A stretch of DNA of 64,000 nucleotides from Bradyrhizobiaceae bacterium PARB1 (GTDB taxonomy: Bacteria; Pseudomonadota; Alphaproteobacteria; Rhizobiales; Xanthobacteraceae), in NCBI GenBank assembly GCA_002256345.1, contig NKIY01000002.1:62001-126000 (forward strand). Reading direction: 5' to 3'. Within the stretch, counting starts at the first letter, position 1; each line of letters starts with the position of its first letter. The notes beneath the pieces are model-generated. The model worked only from the letters and a program-made list of their open reading frames with translations. It did no database searches and was not told the origin of the DNA. Both the position numbers and the translations under genes were made by a program. Shown piece by piece: positions 19,492 to 26,353 of this stretch.

Positions 19492-20138
19492 AGGGAAGCC
19501 TCGCGAAAAACGGCTGATTGCCGGATCAGGACGCCGAACAGCGGATGAAGGAGTTGCAGGGCGAAACGGAAACGGTCGGTGCCGACATCCTCATGCGTGA
19601 CGGTCAGCTTGCCGGGGGTAAGCCAGTCCGGAAGGCGAAGTCGAAACGGACCGATCTGCAGCAGATATGCGGCGCTGGTGAACACCAATGCGCCATTCTC
19701 CGCGGAAACACGCAGCGCGATCGCGATGCCGCAGCCGATATATTCTTCCAGGCCGGTCGGACCTGCGAAGCGCTTGGATGAGTGGATCACCTGCGGGAAA
19801 TCGTGGCGGCGTGTATAGATGCGGCTCCAGATCTGGCCGCCTGTTGCCATGTCTTCGGTCACGGTGACGATACCGGGGACGCCGGCATCGGTGCCCGTGG
19901 GCAGTGGTCCTCCGATCAGTCGCGTTGCCTGGGCGAGCCACCAACCCAACCGGCTGAAATGGGCTTCGGCGATCTCGCCAACATAAGTGGCGGTCTTGCC
20001 ATCGGCGAGCCGCTTGGAGAAACGCTTCTGGATCGCCGGGGACAGCGTGCGCCACGCCGGTTCGGGTAACAATGCGCGAAAGCGAGGGTCGTAAGACTCG
20101 GCGGGAAGGACATTGAGGGCGTTTCCTTGCAGTCCCAT
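19488..20138 (-). CDS. DUF4166 domain protein
   Basis: A 216-residue protein matching the DUF4166 family: an N-terminal lead-in with FSKRLADGKTATYVGEI, then conserved WSRIYTRRHDFPQVIHSSKRF and GIAIALRVSAENGALVF, and a C-terminal LPDWLTPGKLTVTHED segment, a beta-rich layout. No catalytic motif or membrane helix is clear. DUF4166 is often fused or adjacent to SDR epimerases of the TIGR01777 class, and here it overlaps one by ATGA, so it probably acts with it. The function is unknown. Confidence 0.8.
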   Translation of the reverse strand: MGLQGNALNVLPAESYDPRFRALLPEPAWRTLSPAIQKRFSKRLADGKTATYVGEIAEAHFSRLGWWLAQATRLIGGPLPTGTDAGVPGIVTVTEDMATGGQIWSRIYTRRHDFPQVIHSSKRFAGPTGLEEYIGCGIAIALRVSAENGALVFTSAAYLLQIGPFRLRLPDWLTPGKLTVTHEDVGTDRFRFALQLLHPLFGVLIRQSAVFREASL

Positions 20139-20160
20139 GTGACGGCCCCCTGATCGATGG

Positions 20161-20715
20161 CTAGCTGTTCTTTCCGGTCGGCAGGAAGCTGACGATCCTT
20201 GCGCCGAGCCGCATCAAGGCGATCAGTTTCGGGCGCGGGACTTTCAGCATCTGCGTGAACCAGCCGTCCACGGTTTCGGTGAAGTCGAGCATCGCCTTGA
20301 GGCGCTTGCTTGCGACTGCGCTGATTTGAGGATCGCTCGCCGCATCGGCCATGCAGGCGCGCAGCGCCTCCACAGCAGGATCGATCTCGCGCTGCTTGCG
20401 GCCCGCGGCGATGCGGGCGGCTATCTCCCAGATATCAGTTTCCGCCTCGAAATGATCGCGGCGATCGCCCTTGATCGGAATGCGCCTGATCAGATTCCAG
20501 CTCAAAAGCTCCTTGATCGAGTTCGAGACATTGGAACGCGCAAGACCAAGCTGCTCTGCAATGTCCTCCGCTGTGAGTGGGGTCTCGGACACGTAGAGGA
20601 GGCCATGGATCTGGCTCACCGAGCGGTTGACGCCCCATTCCTCGCCCATGTCGCCCCAATGCAGGATGAACCGTTCAACGGCGGGGGAGAGCTTGTTGTC
20701 TGTATTTTCTGTCAT
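20161..20715 (-). CDS. GbsR/MarR-family transcriptional regulator
   Basis: A 184-residue DNA-binding protein. It starts MTENTDNKLSPAVERFILHWGDMGEEWG, typical of the GbsR branch of MarR regulators, followed by a winged helix (about 45-95: TAEDIAEQLGLARSNVSNSIKELLSW, RRIPIKGDRRDHFEAE) and a helical dimer part. ATG 20715 is chosen because the family sequence begins there; the frame is open further upstream. It heads an operon with DUF4166 and the membrane SDR. A perfect inverted repeat covers its start codon, so it probably represses itself. The ligand is unknown. Confidence 0.87.
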   Translation of the reverse strand: MTENTDNKLSPAVERFILHWGDMGEEWGVNRSVSQIHGLLYVSETPLTAEDIAEQLGLARSNVSNSIKELLSWNLIRRIPIKGDRRDHFEAETDIWEIAARIAAGRKQREIDPAVEALRACMADAASDPQISAVASKRLKAMLDFTETVDGWFTQMLKVPRPKLIALMRLGARIVSFLPTGKNS

Positions 20716-20723
20716 AACAGAAA
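20706..20723. promoter_or_regulatory. Inverted repeat over the GbsR-type regulator start, possible operator
   Basis: TTTCTGT-CATA-ACAGAAA is a perfect 7-bp inverted repeat with a 4-bp spacer, and the spacer contains the start codon complement. A second related half-site (TGTCAGACA) follows immediately. A MarR-type dimer bound here would block translation initiation or the promoter of its own operon. Confidence 0.5.
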
Positions 20724-20812
20724 TGTCAGACAAAACGGGTCGGGTGTCAAGCGCGGGTTTGGCCGCTTGGCCCTCCCGTGGCATGAACGGGTGACGGTGG
20801 GAGAGCGTTGGA

Positions 20813-21130
20813 ATGGACGGGCGTGGATCAGGCAGTGCTGCGACGGACACATCGGTGATGTGGCGTGCCGACGTCGACGCGCTGTCGTTCCGCCCGGAGG
20901 GGCATATCGGCGCCTGCATGGTGCATCGGCATGCATTCAGGACGCTGCTCAAGCAGATGCCGACGCCGGAGGCGTGTGCGGCGTTTTTCCGCGCCCAGGA
21001 GGCCGCATTCCATTTCGCGGCCCGGGCCAAGATCGCTCGCGCGAATCTCGCTCTCGACGCCAATCTGCATCTGACCAGCCGCGATCTCGCCCGTGCCATG
21101 GCGAAAATGGCGGTCGCATCAGAGCAATAA
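20813..21130 (+). CDS. Small hypothetical protein, possibly DUF1488-like
   Basis: A 105-residue soluble protein with a GGGAGAG ribosome site before ATG 20813. The pattern of an N-terminal strand (VDALSFRPEGHIGACMVHRHAFRTL), a helix (ACAAFFRAQEAAFHFAARAKIARA) and a closing LTSRDLA resembles the small DUF1488 proteins of proteobacteria, but I am not certain. It is divergent from the GbsR-type regulator and 36 bp upstream of cbtB on the same strand, so it may share a promoter with cbtBA. Confidence 0.6.
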   Translation: MDGRGSGSAATDTSVMWRADVDALSFRPEGHIGACMVHRHAFRTLLKQMPTPEACAAFFRAQEAAFHFAARAKIARANLALDANLHLTSRDLARAMAKMAVASEQ

Positions 21131-21166
21131 AGCGGCTAAATTGGCGGCCAACTGACGAGGAATCCC

Positions 21167-21349
21167 ATGCAGCAGACCCAGACCGCCCAGCTTTCCACCG
21201 CCGCCACCGACGTTAATGTCGTTGTGCAAGCCGTTCTCGCCATGGCACTCGGGCTGTTCATCGTCGGTGTGGTCGGGTTTTCGCATATGAGCGCAGTCCA
21301 CAATGCGGCGCATGACGTGCGCCACGCCAACGCTTTTCCCTGCCACTGA
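21167..21349 (+). CDS. cbtB: CbtB, small cobalt transporter subunit
   Basis: A 60-residue protein with one membrane helix (about 22-41, VLAMALGLFIVGVVGFSHM) and a His-rich C-terminus, HNAAHDVRHANAFPCH, which is the hallmark of CbtB. CbtB works with CbtA in predicted cobalt uptake for cobalamin synthesis. GAGGAATCCC precedes the ATG. cbtA follows after 28 bp. The pair is commonly under a B12 riboswitch, but only 36 bp separate cbtB from the upstream ORF, so none fits there. Confidence 0.9.
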   Translation: MQQTQTAQLSTAATDVNVVVQAVLAMALGLFIVGVVGFSHMSAVHNAAHDVRHANAFPCH

Positions 21350-21377
21350 TCCCGTCGACGAGCGGCAGCTGAGACCC

Positions 21378-22118
21378 ATGTCCGTTTTTCGTTCGATCGT
21401 GTTCTCGGCGGTGCTCGCCGGGGTCGTCGCTGGCGCAGCCACGACGGCCGTGCAGATGGTCGGCACCGTCAAGCTGATCCAGCAGGCCGAAGTCTATGAG
21501 AAGAAGGCCGAGGCCCCGGCATCCGCTGCATCACCAGCACCTGCGCCTGCTGCTGCAGGGCACGATCACGCCGCCCACCAGCACGCTGCCGTGGCAGCGG
21601 ATGCCGGCGGCGAATGGGAGCCCGAAGCGGGGTTTCAACGCAATGCCTTCACCGCCGGCGCCAATGTCCTGACGGCGATTGGCTTCGCTCTGCTGCTTGC
21701 GGGCATTTTCGCGCTGCGTGGTCGTCCGGTGGACTGGCGTGAGGGGCTGTTCTGGGGCCTTGGCGGCTTTGTCGTGTTCGTGGCGGCGCCGGGTCTCGGC
21801 CTGCCACCGGAAGTGCCGGGCCAGCCCGTGGCGGATCTGACACTGCGCCAGATCTGGTGGATCGCCACCGCCTGCGCAACTGCCGCCGGCCTCGCTCTGC
21901 TGGTGTTCCGCAATGCCTCCTGGGCGGCGCTGCTCGGCCTCGGCCTGATCGTGCTGCCGCATCTGATCGGCGCACCGCAGGCGCCCGCTGGCCATACCGA
22001 CGTGCCGGAGACGCTGGCACACAGTTTCGTCGTGGCTGCGGTCCTCACCGGGCTGATCTTCTGGGCGATGCTCGGTGTTCTCACCAGCATCGCATATCGG
22101 CGTCTCTCGCGCGCTTGA
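21378..22118 (+). CDS. cbtA: CbtA, cobalt transporter subunit
   Basis: A 246-residue inner-membrane protein with about five hydrophobic segments. It starts MSVFRSIVFSAVLAGVVAGAATTAVQ; an extended loop with an HDHAAHQHAA metal-binding-type stretch (about 60-75) follows the first helix, then helices within 95-246 including the GLGGFVVFVAAPGLGLPPE segment typical of CbtA. ATG 21378 is preferred over an upstream in-frame ATG at 21303 because the latter overlaps cbtB and adds non-family residues. It acts with CbtB in predicted cobalt import. Confidence 0.88.
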   Translation: MSVFRSIVFSAVLAGVVAGAATTAVQMVGTVKLIQQAEVYEKKAEAPASAASPAPAPAAAGHDHAAHQHAAVAADAGGEWEPEAGFQRNAFTAGANVLTAIGFALLLAGIFALRGRPVDWREGLFWGLGGFVVFVAAPGLGLPPEVPGQPVADLTLRQIWWIATACATAAGLALLVFRNASWAALLGLGLIVLPHLIGAPQAPAGHTDVPETLAHSFVVAAVLTGLIFWAMLGVLTSIAYRRLSRA

Positions 22119-22143
22119 GCGGTAGCGCCTTGGTCGGGCGCAT

Positions 22144-22779
22144 CTAGATTCCAAGTGCCTTCAACGTGTCGGCCACCGTGTTCGGCGAAGTGACGTGCAC
22201 AGTCTGCAAGCCGCATGCGCGCGCGCCGTCGATATTGTCGATGAGATCGTCGAAGAACAGGATTCGTCCGGCCGGCACGCCGATCTCTGCCACGACATGA
22301 TCGAAGCTTTCGGCATCCGGCTTGCGCATGCCGATCGACGACGACAGGAATATGTCGCGAAAATGCCCGAGCAGCTCGGCGTGGCGCGCGGAGAAATGCG
22401 TCACATGCGCCGGATTGGTGTTGGAAAAGGCGTAAAGGGGCCAGCGCCTGGCTGCGCGAGGCAGCAGTTCGGCGATGCCCGGCATCTCTCCGACGAAGAT
22501 CGCATTCCAGCCGTCGAGGAATTGCGCCGGCGTCAGATCGATGTCCAGCGTGTCGCGTAGATGCGCGAAGAAGGCGTCGTCCGAAATTTCCCCGCGTTCG
22601 TGGCGCATATACACATCACCGCGCGAGAAGCGGGCGATGATGTCATCCGGCATACGCCCGGAATGATCCGACCACACCTGCAGGACACGCGTAAAGTCGA
22701 TGTCGAGCACGACGCGGCCGATGTCGAACAGCAGGGCATCGATGGAGGATGCATCTAGGGCAGCAGGGGGAGAGTTCAT
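22144..22779 (-). CDS. HAD-superfamily hydrolase
   Basis: A 211-residue haloacid-dehalogenase-type hydrolase. Motif I is LLFDIGRVVLDID at about 16-28, with Asp19 as nucleophile and Gly in place of the second Asp common in phosphatases; the helical cap follows; motif II is AFSNTN, motif III is the Lys in GMRKPD, and motif IV is FFDDLIDN. The Gly at the +2 position is seen in the YihX/epoxide-hydrolase-N-type branch, so a phosphatase role is likely but the substrate is unknown. It is convergent with cbtA (25-bp gap). Confidence 0.85.
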   Translation of the reverse strand: MNSPPAALDASSIDALLFDIGRVVLDIDFTRVLQVWSDHSGRMPDDIIARFSRGDVYMRHERGEISDDAFFAHLRDTLDIDLTPAQFLDGWNAIFVGEMPGIAELLPRAARRWPLYAFSNTNPAHVTHFSARHAELLGHFRDIFLSSSIGMRKPDAESFDHVVAEIGVPAGRILFFDDLIDNIDGARACGLQTVHVTSPNTVADTLKALGI

Positions 22780-22960
22780 GCGCGTTCAATTCTGACTGAC
22801 ATGTGATGTTGGCATGCGACGCTAGCACGGCTTCGTGACGGTCCAAGAATGCGTGATTGGACCGTTCTATGTGCCGGGCGCATGGGAGGCCATCGAAACT
22901 TAAAATATTATTAAGCGTAATAGATTTGGTAGAAAGCTTTATTCAAATAGGATTTTGCAG

Positions 22961-23113
22961 ATGTGGACTTTGTTGGCATTGGCGATCGTGGTGTTCGGCG
23001 GTCGTTTTCTGGTGAAGCTCTATGAGCGTCATCTCGATAGGCAGGTGGGTCCCTGGATCGCGGCTGAATTGCAGCCGCACCGCAGCGGGCGCCGTAGCAT
23101 CGACTATCGTTAA
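22961..23113 (+). CDS. Small membrane protein, 50 residues
   Basis: A short frame starting ATG 22961, with AGGA nine bases before it. The product MWTLLALAIVVFGGRFLVKL then YERHLDRQVG has one N-terminal hydrophobic helix followed by a basic, soluble tail ending SIDYR. I do not recognise a family. The AT-rich stretch upstream (22900-22960) looks like a promoter and contrasts with the GC-rich surroundings. It could be a real small inner-membrane protein; a chance frame cannot be excluded. Confidence 0.45.
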   Translation: MWTLLALAIVVFGGRFLVKLYERHLDRQVGPWIAAELQPHRSGRRSIDYR

Positions 23114-23283
23114 GCCTATTCCGCCTGACTCTAGCGGTATTGAGGTTACCGACAAAGTTACAATTCGCACGCGTAGATACGTATGCGGCATTTACGCTTG
23201 GCGATACCTGGCTTGGTAGCGCTGGTGTTGCCACGCTCTCCGGCCCGGATGTCCCATCCTCCCGCCCGGTCGATTGACGTGGC

Positions 23284-23335
23284 ACCGGGACCGCCGCCAA
23301 CACCCCCATGCTTGTGTGCGGTCCCGGTCCATTTT
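23284..23335 (+). terminator. GC-rich hairpin with T run upstream of H-NS-like gene
   Basis: ACCGGGACCGC at 23284-23294 pairs perfectly (11 bp) with GCGGTCCCGGT at 23318-23328, and a run of five T follows at 23332. The spacer is 23 bases. No annotated gene ends nearby on this strand except the 50-residue ORF 170 bp upstream. It could end a small RNA encoded in 23140-23336, or be an attenuator in the leader of the H-NS-like gene that starts 25 bp later. Confidence 0.6.
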
Positions 23336-23360
23336 TCGCGATGGCGACAAGAGGGATCCG

Positions 23361-23720
23361 ATGGCGACAGGCTATAATTTCAGTGCGATGTCGGTCGACG
23401 CGCTTTGGGAAATTCACGAAGAGCTACGCATCGTGCTGGCCGCCAAAATGGCGGCGCAGCGGCAAGAGATCGACGAAAGACTACGCGATCTCGATCAGTT
23501 TTCCGCATCGTCGCAGCGTGCGGTGACGGCATTGCACCCGAAGGCCGGGCCGTTCTACCGCAATCCCGATCGACCGACGCAGATCTGGTCCGGTCGCGGT
23601 TTGCGCCCGCGCTGGCTCGTCTTTCAGCTCGCGTCAGGGCGCAAGCTCGACGAGTTTCGGATCGAGGCAGATAGCAGGATCGTCGAGACCGACGAGATGC
23701 ATGCGCGCAAGCTTGTCTGA
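23361..23720 (+). CDS. H-NS-family nucleoid-associated protein
   Basis: A 119-residue protein with an N-terminal helical oligomerisation region (about 10-50, VDALWEIHEELRIVLAAKM onward) and a C-terminal AT-hook-like DNA-binding part, YRNPDRPTQIWSGRGLRPRW, which is the core of the H-NS/HvrA/BpH3 family. Such proteins coat AT-rich, often foreign DNA and silence it. ATG 23361 has GAGGGA before it. The stop abuts the moaC stop, TGATCA giving TGA on both strands. It sits at the edge of the accessory block between moeA and moaC. Confidence 0.85.
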   Translation: MATGYNFSAMSVDALWEIHEELRIVLAAKMAAQRQEIDERLRDLDQFSASSQRAVTALHPKAGPFYRNPDRPTQIWSGRGLRPRWLVFQLASGRKLDEFRIEADSRIVETDEMHARKLV

Positions 23721-24233
23721 TCAGTCGATGGCGTTATCGGTCAGCAGATAGTGACCGGACTTGCCGCCCTTCTTCTCGACGAGGTGAATGCCCTCGATCC
23801 GGACGCCGCGTTCCACAGCTTTGATCATGTCGTAGATCGTGAGGCTCGCCACCGACACGGCGGTGAGCGCTTCCATCTCGACGCCGGTGGGACCAGTCAC
23901 TTTCACGGTCGCACGCACCCGGCAGCCCGGCAGCTTCTTGTCGGGAACGATGTCCACGGTGACCTTCGACAGCGCCAGCGGATGACATAGCGGGATCAGG
24001 TCGGAGGTTCTCTTTGCGGCCATGATGCCGGCGATCCGCGCGGTGCCGAGCACGTCGCCCTTCTTGGCATTGCCGGAGACGATCATGTCGAGGCTGGCCT
24101 TGCTCATGATCACGAGGCCTTCGGCGACGGCAATCCGTTCGGTGGCAGGCTTTGCCGAGACATCGACCATGCGGGCCTCACCCGAGGAATCGATGTGGGT
24201 GAGGGCTGGTGTAGATTTCGACTTTTTTGCCAT
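23721..24233 (-). CDS. moaC: Cyclic pyranopterin monophosphate synthase MoaC
   Basis: Converts 3',8-cH2GTP to cyclic pyranopterin monophosphate in molybdenum-cofactor synthesis. The 170-residue product begins [15 protein letters not shown] at ATG 24233; the longer frame to 24353 only reads through the upstream repeat. Signature parts are [31 protein letters not shown] with the conserved His, and [17 protein letters not shown], with the active-site Asp-Lys region in [11 protein letters not shown]. It follows trpC in the same direction, separated by a repeat pair. Confidence 0.95.
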   Translation of the reverse strand: MAKKSKSTPALTHIDSSGEARMVDVSAKPATERIAVAEGLVIMSKASLDMIVSGNAKKGDVLGTARIAGIMAAKRTSDLIPLCHPLALSKVTVDIVPDKKLPGCRVRATVKVTGPTGVEMEALTAVSVASLTIYDMIKAVERGVRIEGIHLVEKKGGKSGHYLLTDNAID

Positions 24234-24262
24234 GGCGGAATCCCTCAACGAAGCAGCGTTTT

Positions 24263-24402
24263 TTCCCTCTCCCCTTGTGGGAGAGGGTGGCCGCGCGAAG
24301 CGCGGACGGGTGAGGGGTAGCCACAAGCTCTGAGCTTCACGGCTACCCCTCATCCGTCACGGCCTGCGGCCGTGCCACCTTCTCCCACAAGGGGAGAAGG
24401 AA
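24263..24402. repeat. Head-to-head pair of intergenic repeats without cargo
   Basis: Two inverted copies of one element: 24263-24319 (TTCCCTCTCCCCTTGTGGG ... GGGTGAGGGGTA) and 24344-24402 (its complement), separated by a 24-bp nearly palindromic spacer centred on AAGCTC-T-GAGCTT. The whole could fold into a long hairpin between trpC and moaC. Two more copies in the same arrangement flank the DUF559 gene at 54376-54846. Confidence 0.85.
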
Positions 24403-24409
24403 GGGGAGC

Positions 24410-25204
24410 CTAGTTCTTCTTCAGCAGCGTCTTTGTCGCCGCCGTGACATCTGCCTGCCGCATCAGGCTCTCGCCGACCAGGAAGGTCGAGATGCCGACG
24501 CGCTCCAGCCGCGCGAGATCGTCGGGCGTAAAGATGCCACTTTCGCCGACCTTGAGCCGGTCCTTCGGCATCATCGGTGCCAGCTTCTCGCTGGTGGCGA
24601 GCGTGACCTCGAAGGTGCGCAGGTTTCGGTTGTTGATGCCGATCATCGGCGAGCGCAGGTTCAGCGCGCGTTCGAGTTCGGCCTCGTCATGGACTTCGAG
24701 CAGCACATCCATGCCGTGATCGATCGCGGCGTCCTCGATGTCGCGGGCGAGGCCGTCATCGAGTGCCGCCATGATGATCAGGATGCAGTCGGCGCCATGC
24801 GCGCGCGCCTCGGCCACCTGATAGGTGTCGAACATGAAGTCCTTGCGCAGCACCGGCAGCTTTGTCGCAGCGCGCGCCGCGACCATGAAATCGAGATGGC
24901 CCTGGAATGACGGCGTATCGGTAAGCACTGACAGGCACGCCGCGCCGCCATCCTCGTAAGCCTTCGCAAGTGTCGGCGGATCGAAATCGTCGCGGATCAG
25001 GCCCTTGGAGGGCGAAGCCTTCTTCACCTCGGCGATCAGCGCGAAGTCGCCCTTGTCGAGCTTGCGATGGATCGCAGTCATGAAGCCGCGCGGCGGAGAT
25101 GCGGTCTTGGCGAGCGCTTCCAGCGCGCTGAGCGGGTGTTCCCGCTTCGCTTTGGCGATTTCTTCGCGCTTATAGGCTTCGATCTTGGTGAGGATATCGG
25201 ACAT
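24410..25204 (-). CDS. trpC: Indole-3-glycerol-phosphate synthase
   Basis: Closes the ring of CdRP to indole-3-glycerol phosphate in tryptophan synthesis. The 264-residue TIM barrel begins [16 protein letters not shown] at ATG 25204 (ten more in-frame residues upstream are unlikely). Signature parts are [14 protein letters not shown] with the catalytic Lys, [23 protein letters not shown] and KVGESGIF. It follows trpD by 10 bp in the same direction, forming a trpDC pair; trpE/trpG are not in the window. Confidence 0.96.
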   Translation of the reverse strand: MSDILTKIEAYKREEIAKAKREHPLSALEALAKTASPPRGFMTAIHRKLDKGDFALIAEVKKASPSKGLIRDDFDPPTLAKAYEDGGAACLSVLTDTPSFQGHLDFMVAARAATKLPVLRKDFMFDTYQVAEARAHGADCILIIMAALDDGLARDIEDAAIDHGMDVLLEVHDEAELERALNLRSPMIGINNRNLRTFEVTLATSEKLAPMMPKDRLKVGESGIFTPDDLARLERVGISTFLVGESLMRQADVTAATKTLLKKN

Positions 25205-25214
25205 GTCGTTCGGC

Positions 25215-26228
25215 TCAGGCGTTGGAGACGGCAACGAGCTGCTTCAGCTTGGCGAGTGCCGCGCCGCTGTCGAGCGATTTCTGGCCCAGCGCGACCCCTT
25301 CCTTGATGTCCTTGGCTTTGCCAGTGACGAGCAGCGCCGCCGCGGCATTGAACAATGCCACGTCGCGGAACGCGCCGGGCTTGCCATCGAGCACCGCCTG
25401 CAGCGCCGCTGCGTTGGCGATGGCATCGCCGCCTTTCAGAGCTTCCGCTGTGGAGCGGGGCAGGCCGGCATCTTCCGGCGTGATCTCGAAATTGGTGATC
25501 TGGCCGTTCTCCAGGGACGACACAAAGGTCGGGCCGGTGAGGGTGATCTCGTCAAGACCATCGGAGCCATGCACGACCCAGGCACGGGCGGCGCCGAGAT
25601 TCTTCAACACCTGCGCCAGCGGCTGCACCCACTGCCGCGAGAACACGCCGACCATCTGGTATTTCACGCCGGCCGGATTGGACAGCGGACCGAGCAGATT
25701 GAAAATCGTGCGGGTGGCCAGCTCGACCCGGGTCGGGCCGACATTCTTCATGGCCGGATGGTGGGCAGGCGCGAACATGAAGCCGATCCCGGCCTCCCTG
25801 GCGCAGCGGCTCACATCGGCCGGCGTGAGCTCGATCTTGACGCCAAGCGCAGCGAGGACGTCGGCCGCGCCTGATTTCGACGACAGCGCGCGATTCCCGT
25901 GCTTGGCCACTGGCACACCGCAGCCGGCAACGATGAATGACGCGCAGGTTGAAACATTGACGGAACCCGAGCCATCGCCGCCGGTACCGACGATATCGAC
26001 GGCATCGGCGGGCGCCGTAACGCGCAGCATCTTGGCGCGCATCACTTCGACAGCGCCGGTGATTTCATCGACGGTCTCGCCGCGCACGCGCAGGCCCATG
26101 AGCAGGGCTCCCATCTGCGACGGCGTGGCTTCACCCGACATCATGCTGTCGAAGGCTGCCGAGGATTCCTCACGCGTCAGCGAGGCGCCGGTCGCGACCT
26201 TGGCGATGATTGCCCGAAGATTGTCCAT
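25215..26228 (-). CDS. trpD: Anthranilate phosphoribosyltransferase
   Basis: Transfers phosphoribose from PRPP to anthranilate. The 337-residue product has the N-terminal helical domain and the PRPP/anthranilate site motifs [15 protein letters not shown] (about 79-93), [17 protein letters not shown] and [10 protein letters not shown]. The start is ATG 26228. It precedes trpC. Upstream is a repeat element, then ppiD on the same strand; no leader peptide with clustered Trp codons is visible in the 125-bp gap. Confidence 0.96.
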   Translation of the reverse strand: MDNLRAIIAKVATGASLTREESSAAFDSMMSGEATPSQMGALLMGLRVRGETVDEITGAVEVMRAKMLRVTAPADAVDIVGTGGDGSGSVNVSTCASFIVAGCGVPVAKHGNRALSSKSGAADVLAALGVKIELTPADVSRCAREAGIGFMFAPAHHPAMKNVGPTRVELATRTIFNLLGPLSNPAGVKYQMVGVFSRQWVQPLAQVLKNLGAARAWVVHGSDGLDEITLTGPTFVSSLENGQITNFEITPEDAGLPRSTAEALKGGDAIANAAALQAVLDGKPGAFRDVALFNAAAALLVTGKAKDIKEGVALGQKSLDSGAALAKLKQLVAVSNA

Positions 26229-26261
26229 GGGATGCTTCCGAAAGTGATGCGATGAAGAATT

Positions 26262-26343
26262 GTAGGATGGGTTGAGCGTCAGCGATACCCATCACCGCTA
26301 ACGCCCGGCCGTGATGGATATCGCTCCGTTCAACCCATCCTAC
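26262..26343. repeat. 82-bp inverted-repeat element
   Basis: Ends are perfect 14-bp inverted repeats, GTAGGATGGGTTGA at 26262 and its complement at 26330-26343; inside, GCGATA-CCATCAC pairs with GTGATGGATATCGC. The whole can form one long hairpin. It lies between trpD and ppiD. Elements with this end sequence are widespread in proteobacterial genomes, by memory. Confidence 0.8.
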
Positions 26344-26353
26344 GATCTTGAGA

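Noticed and set aside
20716-21166. A B12 riboswitch upstream of cbtB
   Set aside because: I could not find a B12-box-like core in the gap before the small ORF or in the 36 bp before cbtB.
24234-24353. N-terminal extension of moaC through the upstream repeat
   Set aside because: The extra residues come from the repeat (SPTRGEG-type reading); MoaC starts MAKKSKSTP at ATG 24233 with normal family length.
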